This document shows, piece after piece, positions 26,692 through 35,961 of a stretch of DNA of 64,000 bases. The first letter of the stretch is position 1, and each line of letters begins with the position of its first letter. The DNA is taken from positions 162,822 to 226,821 of the forward strand of contig JAHDHL010000005.1 in the NCBI GenBank assembly GCA_020631355.1, read 5' to 3'. The translations under genes were made by a program, and so were the position numbers. The notes under the pieces were generated by a model. The model saw only the letters and a program-made list of their open reading frames with translations. It did not search any database and was not told the DNA's origin. The DNA is from Saprospiraceae bacterium. Its GTDB lineage: Bacteria > Bacteroidota > Bacteroidia > Chitinophagales > Saprospiraceae.

Positions 26692-29580
26692 ATGAAAAAC
26701 TGGCTCTACCTAATACCCATCCTATGGATGCTTTCATGTTCAGAACATGAAAAAACTGCAATAGAATATGTAAATCCCTTTATCGGAACTGGCGGTCACG
26801 GACATACCTACCCCGGTGCTGCAATGCCATTCGGAATGGTACAACTCAGTCCCGATTCCCGTCTGGAGGGTTGGGATGGATGCGGAGGATATCATTATTC
26901 GGATGAATACATCTATGGCTTTTCGCATACCCACCTGAGTGGGACGGGTGTTTCTGACTATGGGGACGTCCTTTTCATGCCATTTACCGGAATGACACAT
27001 TTTAATAACGGCTCTGATGGCAAGGACGGATATCGTTCCAAATTCACTCATGAAAAGGAAAGAGCAAGCCCGGGTTATTATCAGGTCATGTTGGATGATT
27101 ATGATGTTAATGTCCAACTCACCGTAACGCAGCGTGGAGGATTCCACCGATATGAATTCCCTAAGAAAAAGGTAGCCAAGGTCATTCTGGATCTGGAGCA
27201 TCGTGATCAGGTACTCAATCATATGATTGAACAAGTGGATAAGCAAACCATCCAAGGGCTTCGCTATTCCAAGGCATGGGCCGAACAACAAAGGGTGCAC
27301 TACTATGCACAATTCTCCGAGGAGATTACCTCAATCGAATGGTCAGAGGATAGCCTTAAGTGTGCATTGGTGTTTTCAGAATTGAAGCAGCCATTGTTAT
27401 TGAAAGTCGGGATATCACACGTGGATGTGGATGGAGCCCGTAATAATCTGGAAAAGGAAATACCGCATTGGGATTTCAATCAGACACTGACTGAGGCCCA
27501 AACGGAATGGACAAAGGAATTGGATAAGATAAAGGTCAAAGGCAAGAGTGAAAAGGATAAGGTTATCTTTTATACTGCATTGTATCATGCTTTCCTGAAT
27601 CCCAATGTCTTCAATGATGTGGATGGCCGTTATCTGGGTATGGATATGAAAATCCACCAATTACCTGAGGGAGAGCATCATTACACCATATTTTCCCTTT
27701 GGGATACATTTAGGGCTACTCACCCATTGTTTACTATTGTGCAACAAAAAAGGACGAATGAATTCATTCGTACATTCCTGAGACAATATGAGCAAGGAGG
27801 AGAAATACCCATTTGGGAACTATCGGCCAATTACACAGGATGTATGATTGGTTATCATGGGATTCCGGTGATATCGGATGCCTATGTCAAGGGATTGAGG
27901 GACTATGACGAACAACTGGCCATGAAAGCCATGCTTCATTCCGCCAATCAGGATAAATTGGGTTTGGAATTCTACAAGAAGAATGGATTCATAGCTTCGG
28001 GTGATGAGGCAGAATCTGTATCGAAAACACTCGAATATGCTTATGATGATTGGTGTATTGCAGTCATGGCGGATTCGCTAGGAATGGTAGGAGTTGCTGA
28101 TACATTTTACCAAAGAGCACAATACTATAAGAATTTGTATGACCCTAACACGGGATTCATGAGGGCAAAGAGGAATAATGGATGGTTCGAACCATTCAGA
28201 CCAGAGGAAGTGAATTTCAACTATACAGAAGCCAATTCCTGGCAATATTCTCTTTTTGCTCCCCAGGATATTAAAGGCCATATGGAACTGATGGGAGGAG
28301 AGAAAAAATATGAGGATTATCTGGATAGTTTATTTACGGTCTCTAGTGAGACGAGTGGTAGGGACCAAGCGGATATTACGGGATTGATAGGGCAGTATGC
28401 CCATGGCAATGAACCAAGTCATCACATGGCATTCCTGTATAATTACCTTGGGGCTCCTTGGAAAACCCAAGAAAAAACCAAGCAGATTCTGGAAGAATTA
28501 TATACCACCCAGCCTGATGGATTATCAGGTAATGAGGATTGTGGACAAATGTCCGCATGGTATGTGTTGGCATCCATGGGCTTGTATTCGGTTACGCCGG
28601 GCTCTGATGAATATGCCCTGACAGCCCCCTTGTTCAAGGAGGTGGAAATCAATTTGGAGAATGGGAATACGTTCAGGATTAATTCTCATAGGAAGAATAC
28701 CACATTCAAATATATCCATTCTGTATCATTGAATGGGAATGACCACAAGGATACCTACCTTAATCATGATGCTATCATGGCAGGAGGACAAATGGACTTT
28801 ACCATCGGTAGAAGCAAGACCAGCTGGGGAACCGACGAAGAAAACAGACCTTATTCTCATATCGAACAATCTAAGATTGTCCCTGTCCCATTCTTCGAGA
28901 CAGGAAGTCAGACATTCACCGATGCTTTGGAAATCAGTATCAAACAGCCCGGACAGGGACGGATTTTCTATACCTTGGATGGTTCCGCACCCACTGTGAA
29001 TGCTACCGAATATGAGAAACCATTTTCCATTAGTGAAACCAAGACCGTCAAGGCAATCGTTGAACACGATGGTCAGTTCAGCCAACCCGTAGAGGCGGAT
29101 TATTATAAGATTGATGGAGGTCGGGAAATACAATTGAACAGTGAATATGCCAACCAATATGCAGCTGCAGGGGATAAGACCCTGATAGATTACCTAAGGG
29201 GGAGCAATGATTATCGAACTGGGTATTGGCAAGGGTATCGTGAAGACTTAGAGGCCATCGTGGATTTAGGTGAAAGGAAAAAGATCAATGAGATTAAGGT
29301 AGGGTTCTTACAGGATATCAAATCATGGATTTTTTACCCTCCGCAAGTGGAGTATTTCGTATCTGATAATGGTAAGGATTTCAAGAAAATCGCTACGACC
29401 CCAAATAATTTTCCCGATACGGAATATGGTGCTTTCACACAAGATATCAGTAGCGGTAAATTAAATACCAATGCACGTTTTGTGAAGATTAAGGCTCCTA
29501 ATTATGGTGAATGCCCTGATTGGCATTTGGGTGCAGGAGGTGTAACATGGATATTTACTGATGAGATTTTAGTTAATTAA
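26692..29580 (+). CDS. GH92 alpha-1,2-mannosidase-like lipoprotein
   Basis: A 962-residue exported glycosidase. A lipoprotein signal (LWMLSCSE) precedes the GH92 N-terminal domain (VNPFIGTGGHGHTYPGAAMP) and the (alpha/alpha)6 catalytic domain, which has the family signatures NEPSHHMAFLYNYLGAPWK and GNEDCGQMSAWYVL. The C-terminus adds a chitobiase-C-like beta domain (GRIFYTLDGSAPTV) and an F5/8-type carbohydrate-binding region (about 830-955). GH92 enzymes are calcium-dependent exo-mannosidases acting on N-glycans and yeast mannan. No SusC/SusD pair is nearby, so this is not a classical polysaccharide locus. It is probably functionally linked to the upstream transporter. Confidence 0.92.
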   Translation: MKNWLYLIPILWMLSCSEHEKTAIEYVNPFIGTGGHGHTYPGAAMPFGMVQLSPDSRLEGWDGCGGYHYSDEYIYGFSHTHLSGTGVSDYGDVLFMPFTGMTHFNNGSDGKDGYRSKFTHEKERASPGYYQVMLDDYDVNVQLTVTQRGGFHRYEFPKKKVAKVILDLEHRDQVLNHMIEQVDKQTIQGLRYSKAWAEQQRVHYYAQFSEEITSIEWSEDSLKCALVFSELKQPLLLKVGISHVDVDGARNNLEKEIPHWDFNQTLTEAQTEWTKELDKIKVKGKSEKDKVIFYTALYHAFLNPNVFNDVDGRYLGMDMKIHQLPEGEHHYTIFSLWDTFRATHPLFTIVQQKRTNEFIRTFLRQYEQGGEIPIWELSANYTGCMIGYHGIPVISDAYVKGLRDYDEQLAMKAMLHSANQDKLGLEFYKKNGFIASGDEAESVSKTLEYAYDDWCIAVMADSLGMVGVADTFYQRAQYYKNLYDPNTGFMRAKRNNGWFEPFRPEEVNFNYTEANSWQYSLFAPQDIKGHMELMGGEKKYEDYLDSLFTVSSETSGRDQADITGLIGQYAHGNEPSHHMAFLYNYLGAPWKTQEKTKQILEELYTTQPDGLSGNEDCGQMSAWYVLASMGLYSVTPGSDEYALTAPLFKEVEINLENGNTFRINSHRKNTTFKYIHSVSLNGNDHKDTYLNHDAIMAGGQMDFTIGRSKTSWGTDEENRPYSHIEQSKIVPVPFFETGSQTFTDALEISIKQPGQGRIFYTLDGSAPTVNATEYEKPFSISETKTVKAIVEHDGQFSQPVEADYYKIDGGREIQLNSEYANQYAAAGDKTLIDYLRGSNDYRTGYWQGYREDLEAIVDLGERKKINEIKVGFLQDIKSWIFYPPQVEYFVSDNGKDFKKIATTPNNFPDTEYGAFTQDISSGKLNTNARFVKIKAPNYGECPDWHLGAGGVTWIFTDEILVN

Positions 29581-29670
29581 TTTCAATTAAAAAAGTTTTT
29601 AAATAATTGATTAGTAATAATTTATGATATAATTATAATTATAAAAATTCAATTTTTGGATAAATCCTGT

Positions 29671-29702
29671 TTGTAGCTTACTTGTCCTATCGCATAACTT
29701 TA
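29671..29702 (+). promoter_or_regulatory. Possible promoter of the downstream lipoprotein gene
   Basis: TTG (29671-29673) is followed after 21 bases by TAACTTTA (29695-29702), one base off the TAnnTTTG consensus. Transcription would then start about 29709, right at the foot of the long hairpin that follows. Confidence 0.35.
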
Positions 29703-29710
29703 GCTTGTGC

Positions 29711-29773
29711 AAAAGATTAATAGGGGTTGATTAATTATTTTTCTTGGGACAGACAACCCTTATTAATCCTTTT
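29711..29773 (+). other. Long leader hairpin
   Basis: Arms 29711-29729 and 29754-29773 are near-perfect inverted repeats (about 19 bp with one bulge and one mismatch) around a 24-base AT-rich loop, 60 bases before the next start codon. It could be a 5' stability element, an attenuator, or the terminator of the GH92 gene. Confidence 0.5.
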
Positions 29774-29832
29774 GTATAGATAGGATTAGAAGACAACGAT
29801 TTGTTAAGTACAATCAAAATAAAATCCAGAAA

Positions 29833-31602
29833 ATGAAAAGATATCTCATCCTTATTCCCCTCCTCATTTTTTTGCTTTCTTCTTGTAAGGATGATATAGG
29901 CAATAATGGGGTGGATAATTCAGGCGAAACAGGTTTGGTCACTATTTATGGAAAGGTCATCAGCCCTGATAACGAACCGGTTTTCAATGCAGTGGTCACG
30001 ATGGATGGAATGACTACCCTGACTAACGATAAGGGGTATTTTTCATTCGGTACGGTTGAGATACCCCTAAGACAAACATATCTTAAGGTCGAATCAGAAG
30101 GTGCATTCCCCTCTGGGAGAATGATTATAACCGAGTCAGGGGATACCGAATTCTATACCATCAAATTATTATCCAAGATTTCAGCCGGGTCAGTTGCTTC
30201 AGGACAGGGAGGGGAAGTTACCCTCGGTACTGATGGGGCAAAGGTGGTATTGCAGGCCAATGGTTTCGTTGATGAGGATGGCAATTCCTACAATGGTAAT
30301 GTGAATGTATTCTATAATCAAATCAGAACCGATGACCCGGAATTCACTACAATCTTACCTAGTGGTTTGGAAGCCATTAATACTGAGGGTGAGTCAGGCG
30401 TATTGGCTTCTTTTGGAATGTTGGCCATTGAATTGAGGGATGATGCCGGCAATGAATTGAATATCGGCAATGGAAAAACTGCCGAATTGACTTTCCCGAT
30501 TGCAGCTGATATACTAGGGAATGCTCCCTCTACCATCCCGCTTTGGTACCTGAATGAGGAAACCGGACTTTGGGAGGAGGATGGAGAAGCTATCCTGGAG
30601 GGAAGCAATTATGTAGGAAATGTAAGTCACTTCACATTTTGGAATTGTGATGACTTTTTTAATGGCGTTCCCATCATCATTATCATAAATGATGAGAATG
30701 GGGACCCCATACCCCATCATGGTGTTGTGGCACAGGTATTATCCAATGGGATGACGTCATCGTCTTATACGGATATTAATGGAAGAATCTTTAGTTATTT
30801 TCCTAGTGACGAATTGATACATATAGTTTCCACGACTTCCTTCAATTGTTATGTGAATGGGTTATCGTTCGAAGCGGATATCGGTCCATTTTCCTTCTCT
30901 GATGTGGTACCGCAAAATATCATCGTGGATGAGATTCTTCCTCGGGTAAACATCTCGGGCAATATCAACTCGGATTGTGCAACAAATGCCAATTCTTGGC
31001 TAATGGTCGTGAAGAACCCCTCCGATGATTGTACATGGGAATTTATACTGGACCAATCCACTTTCAATGTGGATGTTCCCGGTATGGAAAATACTGAATA
31101 CACATTGAATATATATGATTTCCAAAATACGTTAAAGAGCAGCACTATTGATATTACGGGAAGTACTGATGTGGGAACAATTGATGTTTGTGAGGACAGT
31201 GAGGAATATCTGATATTCGAGGGTGAAAGCGAATCCTTCTCATTTTCTCCTTTTGTATTCTATTTTGATGAGTATGATGATGGAGATGTTGTGGGGTATG
31301 ATCTCAAAGGTGCTCCTGGTTCATCCCTGTTCGAGTTACACATCCGATATACGGATGCAGACAATATTGCTACATCTTCAGCTGTGACTTATTTCAGCCA
31401 TAACGATGGTATGGATTACGATATTTGGTGTGATTCGGAAAACACGGATGTACTCCTACAACCCTGCAATGAGAATCTGTTTTTGGTAGAGACGGACATG
31501 CAGGGAGGTCATCTGAAAGGCGTGGTCAATGGATTCCTGACGAATTGGGCGACAAACCAAGCCGAACCCTACAGTTTGCAATTTAGACTGAGAGTAGAAT
31601 AA
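29833..31602 (+). CDS. Lipoprotein with carboxypeptidase-regulatory-like domain
   Basis: A 589-residue exported protein with a strong lipobox (LLSSCKDD). Residues about 36-115 form a carboxypeptidase-regulatory-like beta sandwich (VTIYGKVISPDNEPVFNAVV, then TNDKGYFSF). A long beta-rich region follows; its SGQGGEVTLGTDGAKVVLQ stretch resembles domains next to such modules in Bacteroidota surface proteins. A second regulatory-like repeat appears near ENGDPIPHHGVVAQV. No catalytic motif is seen. It is probably a surface structural or binding lipoprotein. It stands alone between a hairpin leader and a terminator. Confidence 0.68.
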   Translation: MKRYLILIPLLIFLLSSCKDDIGNNGVDNSGETGLVTIYGKVISPDNEPVFNAVVTMDGMTTLTNDKGYFSFGTVEIPLRQTYLKVESEGAFPSGRMIITESGDTEFYTIKLLSKISAGSVASGQGGEVTLGTDGAKVVLQANGFVDEDGNSYNGNVNVFYNQIRTDDPEFTTILPSGLEAINTEGESGVLASFGMLAIELRDDAGNELNIGNGKTAELTFPIAADILGNAPSTIPLWYLNEETGLWEEDGEAILEGSNYVGNVSHFTFWNCDDFFNGVPIIIIINDENGDPIPHHGVVAQVLSNGMTSSSYTDINGRIFSYFPSDELIHIVSTTSFNCYVNGLSFEADIGPFSFSDVVPQNIIVDEILPRVNISGNINSDCATNANSWLMVVKNPSDDCTWEFILDQSTFNVDVPGMENTEYTLNIYDFQNTLKSSTIDITGSTDVGTIDVCEDSEEYLIFEGESESFSFSPFVFYFDEYDDGDVVGYDLKGAPGSSLFELHIRYTDADNIATSSAVTYFSHNDGMDYDIWCDSENTDVLLQPCNENLFLVETDMQGGHLKGVVNGFLTNWATNQAEPYSLQFRLRVE

Positions 31603-31633
31603 TAATTTAGTTGTACGGTATGATGTCATCGCA

Positions 31634-31665
31634 GCCCCTGGCCTTTATTTAGGCTGGGGGTTTTT
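31634..31665 (+). terminator. Intrinsic terminator
   Basis: A GC-rich interrupted stem (CCCC..GCCT with AGGC.GGGG) is followed by TTTTT, about 30 bases after the preceding stop codon. Confidence 0.75.
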
Positions 31666-31778
31666 CCGTTCAACTATTTCAGTATTGGGGTTGTTATTTA
31701 TCGGTATATATCCAAACCCTTTTGGAATAAAACCCCGATATCCAACTTCTTTTCTATTTTAGCAAAAAACGAGAACTC

Positions 31779-32810
31779 ATGTATGTATATCGGAATATCA
31801 GTTGGCGTGTTATCTTCAGATTCGCCTGGAAGTATTTGTTATTTTATTTCCTCTATGGGGGATTGGTCGTATTCATATACCATTGGTGTGACCATATGAA
31901 TCCAAAGATTAATCTGGCGTTACCTTTCCAACCCATCAGTGTGATTGGTATTGCAGTTGCATTCTACTTGGGTTTCAAGAACAATCAGTCCTATGATAGG
32001 TTCTGGGAAGCACGTAAGATTTGGGGAGGGATTGTCAATTATAGCCGGACCTGGGGCAATCAGGTCATGAGTTATGTTACCCTATTACATACCAATGGTA
32101 AGGTATCAGAGGAAGAATTGAAAGGGATAAGGAAAAAACTCATTTATAGGCACATCGCTTGGATGAATGCCCTCCGACTCCAACTCAGACGACCCTCCAG
32201 TTTCAGTATCAGTCATGAAAAGAGAAAGCATACCGCCAAGTATTACAAGGGGAATCCCAATGGTGAGGATTGGAAAAAGGATGTGGTTCCTTTCTTATCC
32301 TGTGCCACGGAAGTGGATATGACCAAGAAATACAGGAATGCTGCGACCCAAATCATCAGGGAACAGGGAGAAGACCTGAAAGAGGCATTGGGAAAAGGAT
32401 TGATAGAGGATTTCAGACACATGGATATGATGTCTTCCCTAGAGGAATTCTACAATCTCCAAGGGAAATGCGAAAGAATTAAGAACACACCACTCCCAAG
32501 GCAGTATTCTTATTTTAGTAATGTATTCGTTTGGATATTCGTATTGTTGATGCCATTCGGATTGGTTGGTGAATTCGCCTCAATGGGACACGATCTCATC
32601 TGGCTAACCGTTCCGATGTACGTACTGATTGCATGGATATTCGTTACAATGGAAACCATCGGTGATAACAGTGAGGATCCTTTTGAGAATTTCATCAATG
32701 ATGTTCCAATGACTGCACTGTGCAGAACCATCGAAATAGATATGCGTGAAATGCTGGGGGAAAAGAACCTCCCCGAAAAAATCAAACCAGAAAATGGGGT
32801 TTTGATGTAA
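31779..32810 (+). CDS. Bestrophin-family anion channel
   Basis: A 343-residue membrane protein of the bestrophin/UPF0187 family. The signature region is GIAVAFYLGFKNNQSYDRFWEARKIWG in segments, with the conserved RFWEAR and WGGIVNYSR. Hydrophobic segments lie at about 20-45, 55-75, 245-265 and 270-290. The GDNSEDPFEN-like acidic loop near the end corresponds to the conserved calcium-clasp region of bestrophins. Bacterial members form pentameric channels. The direction of use here, anion leak or osmotic balance, is unknown. It is convergent with the next gene. Confidence 0.85.
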   Translation: MYVYRNISWRVIFRFAWKYLLFYFLYGGLVVFIYHWCDHMNPKINLALPFQPISVIGIAVAFYLGFKNNQSYDRFWEARKIWGGIVNYSRTWGNQVMSYVTLLHTNGKVSEEELKGIRKKLIYRHIAWMNALRLQLRRPSSFSISHEKRKHTAKYYKGNPNGEDWKKDVVPFLSCATEVDMTKKYRNAATQIIREQGEDLKEALGKGLIEDFRHMDMMSSLEEFYNLQGKCERIKNTPLPRQYSYFSNVFVWIFVLLMPFGLVGEFASMGHDLIWLTVPMYVLIAWIFVTMETIGDNSEDPFENFINDVPMTALCRTIEIDMREMLGEKNLPEKIKPENGVLM

Positions 32811-32830
32811 ACCTTTCAGTATATACCCGT

Positions 32831-32858
32831 CATTCCTATTGTTTGGGCAATAGGAATG
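32831..32858. other. Hairpin across the 3' end of the pseudo-kinase gene
   Basis: A perfect 11-bp stem (32831-32841 with 32848-32858) with a 6-base loop overlaps the last codons and stop of the convergent kinase-like gene. Neither side has a T tract. It may still help end or stabilise both transcripts. Confidence 0.4.
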
Positions 32859-34518
32859 ATAGGGTAGTACCTTTCCCTATATCGGATTGTATTTCAAAAC
32901 GGGAATCGTACTTGTCTATGATTTTCTTACAAATAGCCAGACCTATACCCGAACCCTTATATTGGTGATAGGCATGGATACGTTGTAACGGATTGAAAAT
33001 GGTCTCATGGTGCTCGGGAGCAATTCCGATACCATTGTCACGAATGATAATCCTACAGAAATGCTCACTCTCCATTTCGGTGGATATCCCGATGATGGGT
33101 TGGTTCCCCTTTTCCTGATAGGTGATGGCATTGGACAAAAGATGTTGGAACAATAGGGTCAGTTCATTCCGGTTCCCCAATATTTTCACATCATCAATGT
33201 TGGATTGTATGACAGCATCCGATTTGATGATTTCCTTTTGGATATTACTCTTTGCAAATTCGATGATGTCTCCCAATGATATGGCTTTGCTCCGTTTGTA
33301 TCTGATATGATCCAGTTTGGAATATTCCAATAAGTCCGAAGTTAGATTATCGAGTTGGTTGGTGGAGTCGATGATGAAATCCAAGTACTCCTTCTTGTAA
33401 TCAATATCCTTTTGGTTCAGGTCCTTTTCCAGGAACTCGGCAAATCTACGGATGGTCTTAAGAGGGGATTGAATGTCCTCTGATGCAATGTAGGCATGGG
33501 TCATCAGACTCTCATTAGATTGTTCCAGTTGCTTCTGATAATCCTTTAATTGGGATATATCCTCACAGGTAATGTAAATGCCCTGTACGATTTGATTGTT
33601 ATCCCTAGCCGGAATGTAACTGATTCTCAGGGTTCGGGTAATGGGTCCGAAAGGAAATACTCCCTCGAATTGGATATACTCGCCAGCCAATGCCTTATCA
33701 TACAAGGGTTGGTGTGCCTTGAACAATTCTTGGGTTATCGACTTGCTGATATGCTGCCCCATCATCTCCGCACTACTGGTATAGAACCATTTCTCATAGG
33801 TCTTATTGAGATATTGGAAACGATATTCCTTGTCGATGAATGTTACACAAATCGGAAGGGCGTCCATCAGGAGTTCGAATCCATCCTGCTTCAATTCCTG
33901 CTTGAGTAAGAGGGTTTCCATATGGGATAGCTTCTTTTTGGTTGCTTCCAATTCCTGCTCAACATCAATATTCGCTTCTGACGACGGATGGACGCTGCCA
34001 TCTGATTTGCTATTGTCATGGGAAATATGATGGAGCAGGTCTATTTCATCCTGAAGGCATCTATTCACTTGCCTACTCAATAATTGCATGGAATGTATCT
34101 GGGATTTCTTCAGTTTTCTTGCTTCATGATCCATGATGCAAAATGCCCCTATGACTTCATTTTTATGATTGAATAATGGAAATCCTGCATAAAAGACAAT
34201 CGAGGGATGTCCCTTGACAGCATTGAATGTTCTGGTCCTGTGGTCCATTCGGGCATCCTCTATGATAACTGTTGCTTTCGTTTCTGATGTAATCCTGCAG
34301 AATGATTCCTGCCAAGGGACGAACCCCAGATCCTGCCCCTTGCGAGCAATCACATGGATTTTCGTTTCATCAAAAATACTAATGTAAGCTAAAGGGATGT
34401 CACAAAAATTGATGGCTAGTTGGATGTAATCCTCCAGTTGTCCCTTTGAAATGTGTTGGGTCAGTTTCAATGATCGAACCAGACTCACTTGACTTTCTCT
34501 AGTAGAGTTCCTTTTCAT
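32836..34518 (-). CDS. GAF-PAS histidine-kinase-like protein lacking the phospho-acceptor His
   Basis: A 560-residue cytoplasmic protein (ATG at 34518; an in-frame TTG two codons earlier is the alternative). The order is an N-terminal GAF domain (about 15-165), a coiled linker, a PAS domain (about 215-325), a dimerisation helix and an ATPase domain. The ATPase boxes look intact: HLLSNAITY, RDNGIGI, GSGIGLAICKK. In the dimerisation helix the usual H-box (S/A-H-D-L-x-x-P-L) reads SEDIQSPLKTI, with Glu347 (codon GAG at 33478-33480) where His is expected. It may signal without phosphotransfer, or act as a regulator of another kinase. No response regulator is adjacent. Confidence 0.85.
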   Translation of the reverse strand: MKRNSTRESQVSLVRSLKLTQHISKGQLEDYIQLAINFCDIPLAYISIFDETKIHVIARKGQDLGFVPWQESFCRITSETKATVIIEDARMDHRTRTFNAVKGHPSIVFYAGFPLFNHKNEVIGAFCIMDHEARKLKKSQIHSMQLLSRQVNRCLQDEIDLLHHISHDNSKSDGSVHPSSEANIDVEQELEATKKKLSHMETLLLKQELKQDGFELLMDALPICVTFIDKEYRFQYLNKTYEKWFYTSSAEMMGQHISKSITQELFKAHQPLYDKALAGEYIQFEGVFPFGPITRTLRISYIPARDNNQIVQGIYITCEDISQLKDYQKQLEQSNESLMTHAYIASEDIQSPLKTIRRFAEFLEKDLNQKDIDYKKEYLDFIIDSTNQLDNLTSDLLEYSKLDHIRYKRSKAISLGDIIEFAKSNIQKEIIKSDAVIQSNIDDVKILGNRNELTLLFQHLLSNAITYQEKGNQPIIGISTEMESEHFCRIIIRDNGIGIAPEHHETIFNPLQRIHAYHQYKGSGIGLAICKKIIDKYDSRFEIQSDIGKGTTLSFLLPKQ

Positions 34519-34911
34519 CTTCAATATGCTTTACCTGTCATTGAAAAGTATTGCATAATACACTGTGGTACAACATATTCATGCAATGAATACTAGAGTG
34601 CTTGTTCAGTCGTGTGTGGTTTTCCCCTGTAGGTATATATGTTGGGGAAAGAATGTTCTATGCTTGGTAATATTTCAATTAATATACCAATTATGAAACG
34701 TGCTGTCAAGTTTTGTCATAATTGTTTCCAAAATTTATTGTCATATATTCATTCACAAAATGGATGGGAGGTTTTGCTTAAGGTTACATAGTGTTTTCAT
34801 ATTAGTTTGAGTTTTAATATATTTAATATCATTAGACTCTAAGTCATTTCAAATCTGTTTTCTCTCCTGTTGTAATCCAGGTAATTACTTTATAATTATC
34901 AATTGAACCGA
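34519..34911. other. Divergent intergenic region
   Basis: 393 bases, AT-rich, between two divergent genes. A 7-bp inverted repeat (TTTCCCC at 34621-34627 with GGGGAAA at 34644-34650) is the only clear structure. For the rightward gene, TTG at 34870-34872 followed after 18 bases by TATAAT is a weak promoter candidate. No small gene is convincing. Confidence 0.45.
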
Positions 34912-35949
34912 ATGAAAAGTCAAGTAAAGATTTATCTGTACCTAGCGCATATTGTCTTTTTCCTTTTCCTATTTGCAGCATGTAACGATCCGGCACTTGA
35001 CGGAAATGGAGTAGGTGATGCGCCTAAGGATAATGGAGATGTGCCAGTAAACCAGCCTGATGGATTGGTCGATGATCCAACAACTGTGGGTGTATTGCCT
35101 CCTAATCCTGAAACCGGAAAACCGGAAACGGTATCAACCCATAATTTGCAATCCGAATCAACGAAAGGGGCCATCAGTTACAACTATGACAATAATATGC
35201 ACATCAGCAAGGAATACCTGTATGAGGTAGTGGTTAGTTGTATGACATCCAAGGAGGAATTGGTAGCGGCAATCAAGACGTTCAGGGACACTGCAGCGAT
35301 AGAGACGGATTCCATAGAGGTAGGTAATTACATGAGGGTGAAGCTGATGGATTATTCTGGTGGAGAGAATTTTAGGATAAGGGAATTGAGTGACTCCACA
35401 CAAAAAGTGAGAATAAGGCCTGATTCTTCCTATCAGAATCTCTGGCAATGGTCAATTGTTCCATTGAAACTTGATACACAGAAATTATATGTGAAGGTTT
35501 GGACCAGTTATGATGGAGAGGAGGAATTCGGAATACCTGTTTATGAATCGCATATTCATGTGTATACTTCGGAAGAACCCATCCCCTGGAAAAAGTATGG
35601 AATGATGGGTGGTGGAGCCATCCTGTTACTATTCCTTTTATGGCTGGTGTTGAAATGGAGGAATAAGCGGAAGATGATGAGTATTCCCAAGGAAAAGATA
35701 GATGAAATCCAATCCTTAATTGAGGAGAATGAAATCATTTCAGCCATTAGGAAACTAAAGGAGGTCATTCCTTCATCTGAATTGAATGCACATCGTTTAC
35801 TTACGACCCTTGAAGCTCGTTTCAATAAGATAGACTACGAAAAAGGAATGGATACCATTTCGTATGACAAATACAGTCAGGAGGAAGCTAAGGTAAGGGA
35901 ACGCATACTCAGTATTCTCGAACGGATACATAGTGATACCGAATCCTGA
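34912..35949 (+). CDS. Membrane-anchored lipoprotein with EAD11-like cytoplasmic domain
   Basis: A 345-residue protein. The ATG at 34912 is preferred over an in-frame TTG at 34903. A lipoprotein signal (FLFLFAACND) is followed by a low-complexity Gly/Pro/Asp linker and a beta-rich extracytoplasmic domain with the pattern SYQNLWQWSIVPLKLDTQKL. One membrane helix lies at about 229-248 (GGGAILLLFLLWLVLKW). The C-terminal 85 residues are helical and read like effector-associated domain 11: IDEIQSLIEENEIISAIRKL, then LLTTLEARFNKIDYEKG, DTISYDKYSQEEAKV and RERILSILERI. EAD modules recruit partners in NLR-like conflict systems. No partner with a matching domain is seen nearby. The domain call is by eye. 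Confidence 0.68.
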   Translation: MKSQVKIYLYLAHIVFFLFLFAACNDPALDGNGVGDAPKDNGDVPVNQPDGLVDDPTTVGVLPPNPETGKPETVSTHNLQSESTKGAISYNYDNNMHISKEYLYEVVVSCMTSKEELVAAIKTFRDTAAIETDSIEVGNYMRVKLMDYSGGENFRIRELSDSTQKVRIRPDSSYQNLWQWSIVPLKLDTQKLYVKVWTSYDGEEEFGIPVYESHIHVYTSEEPIPWKKYGMMGGGAILLLFLLWLVLKWRNKRKMMSIPKEKIDEIQSLIEENEIISAIRKLKEVIPSSELNAHRLLTTLEARFNKIDYEKGMDTISYDKYSQEEAKVRERILSILERIHSDTES

Positions 35950-35961
35950 TGAACCTAAATG

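Noticed and set aside
26740..27312. 190-codon open frame antisense to the GH92 gene
   Set aside because: Shadow of the conserved N-terminal GH92 domain, with no domain of its own.
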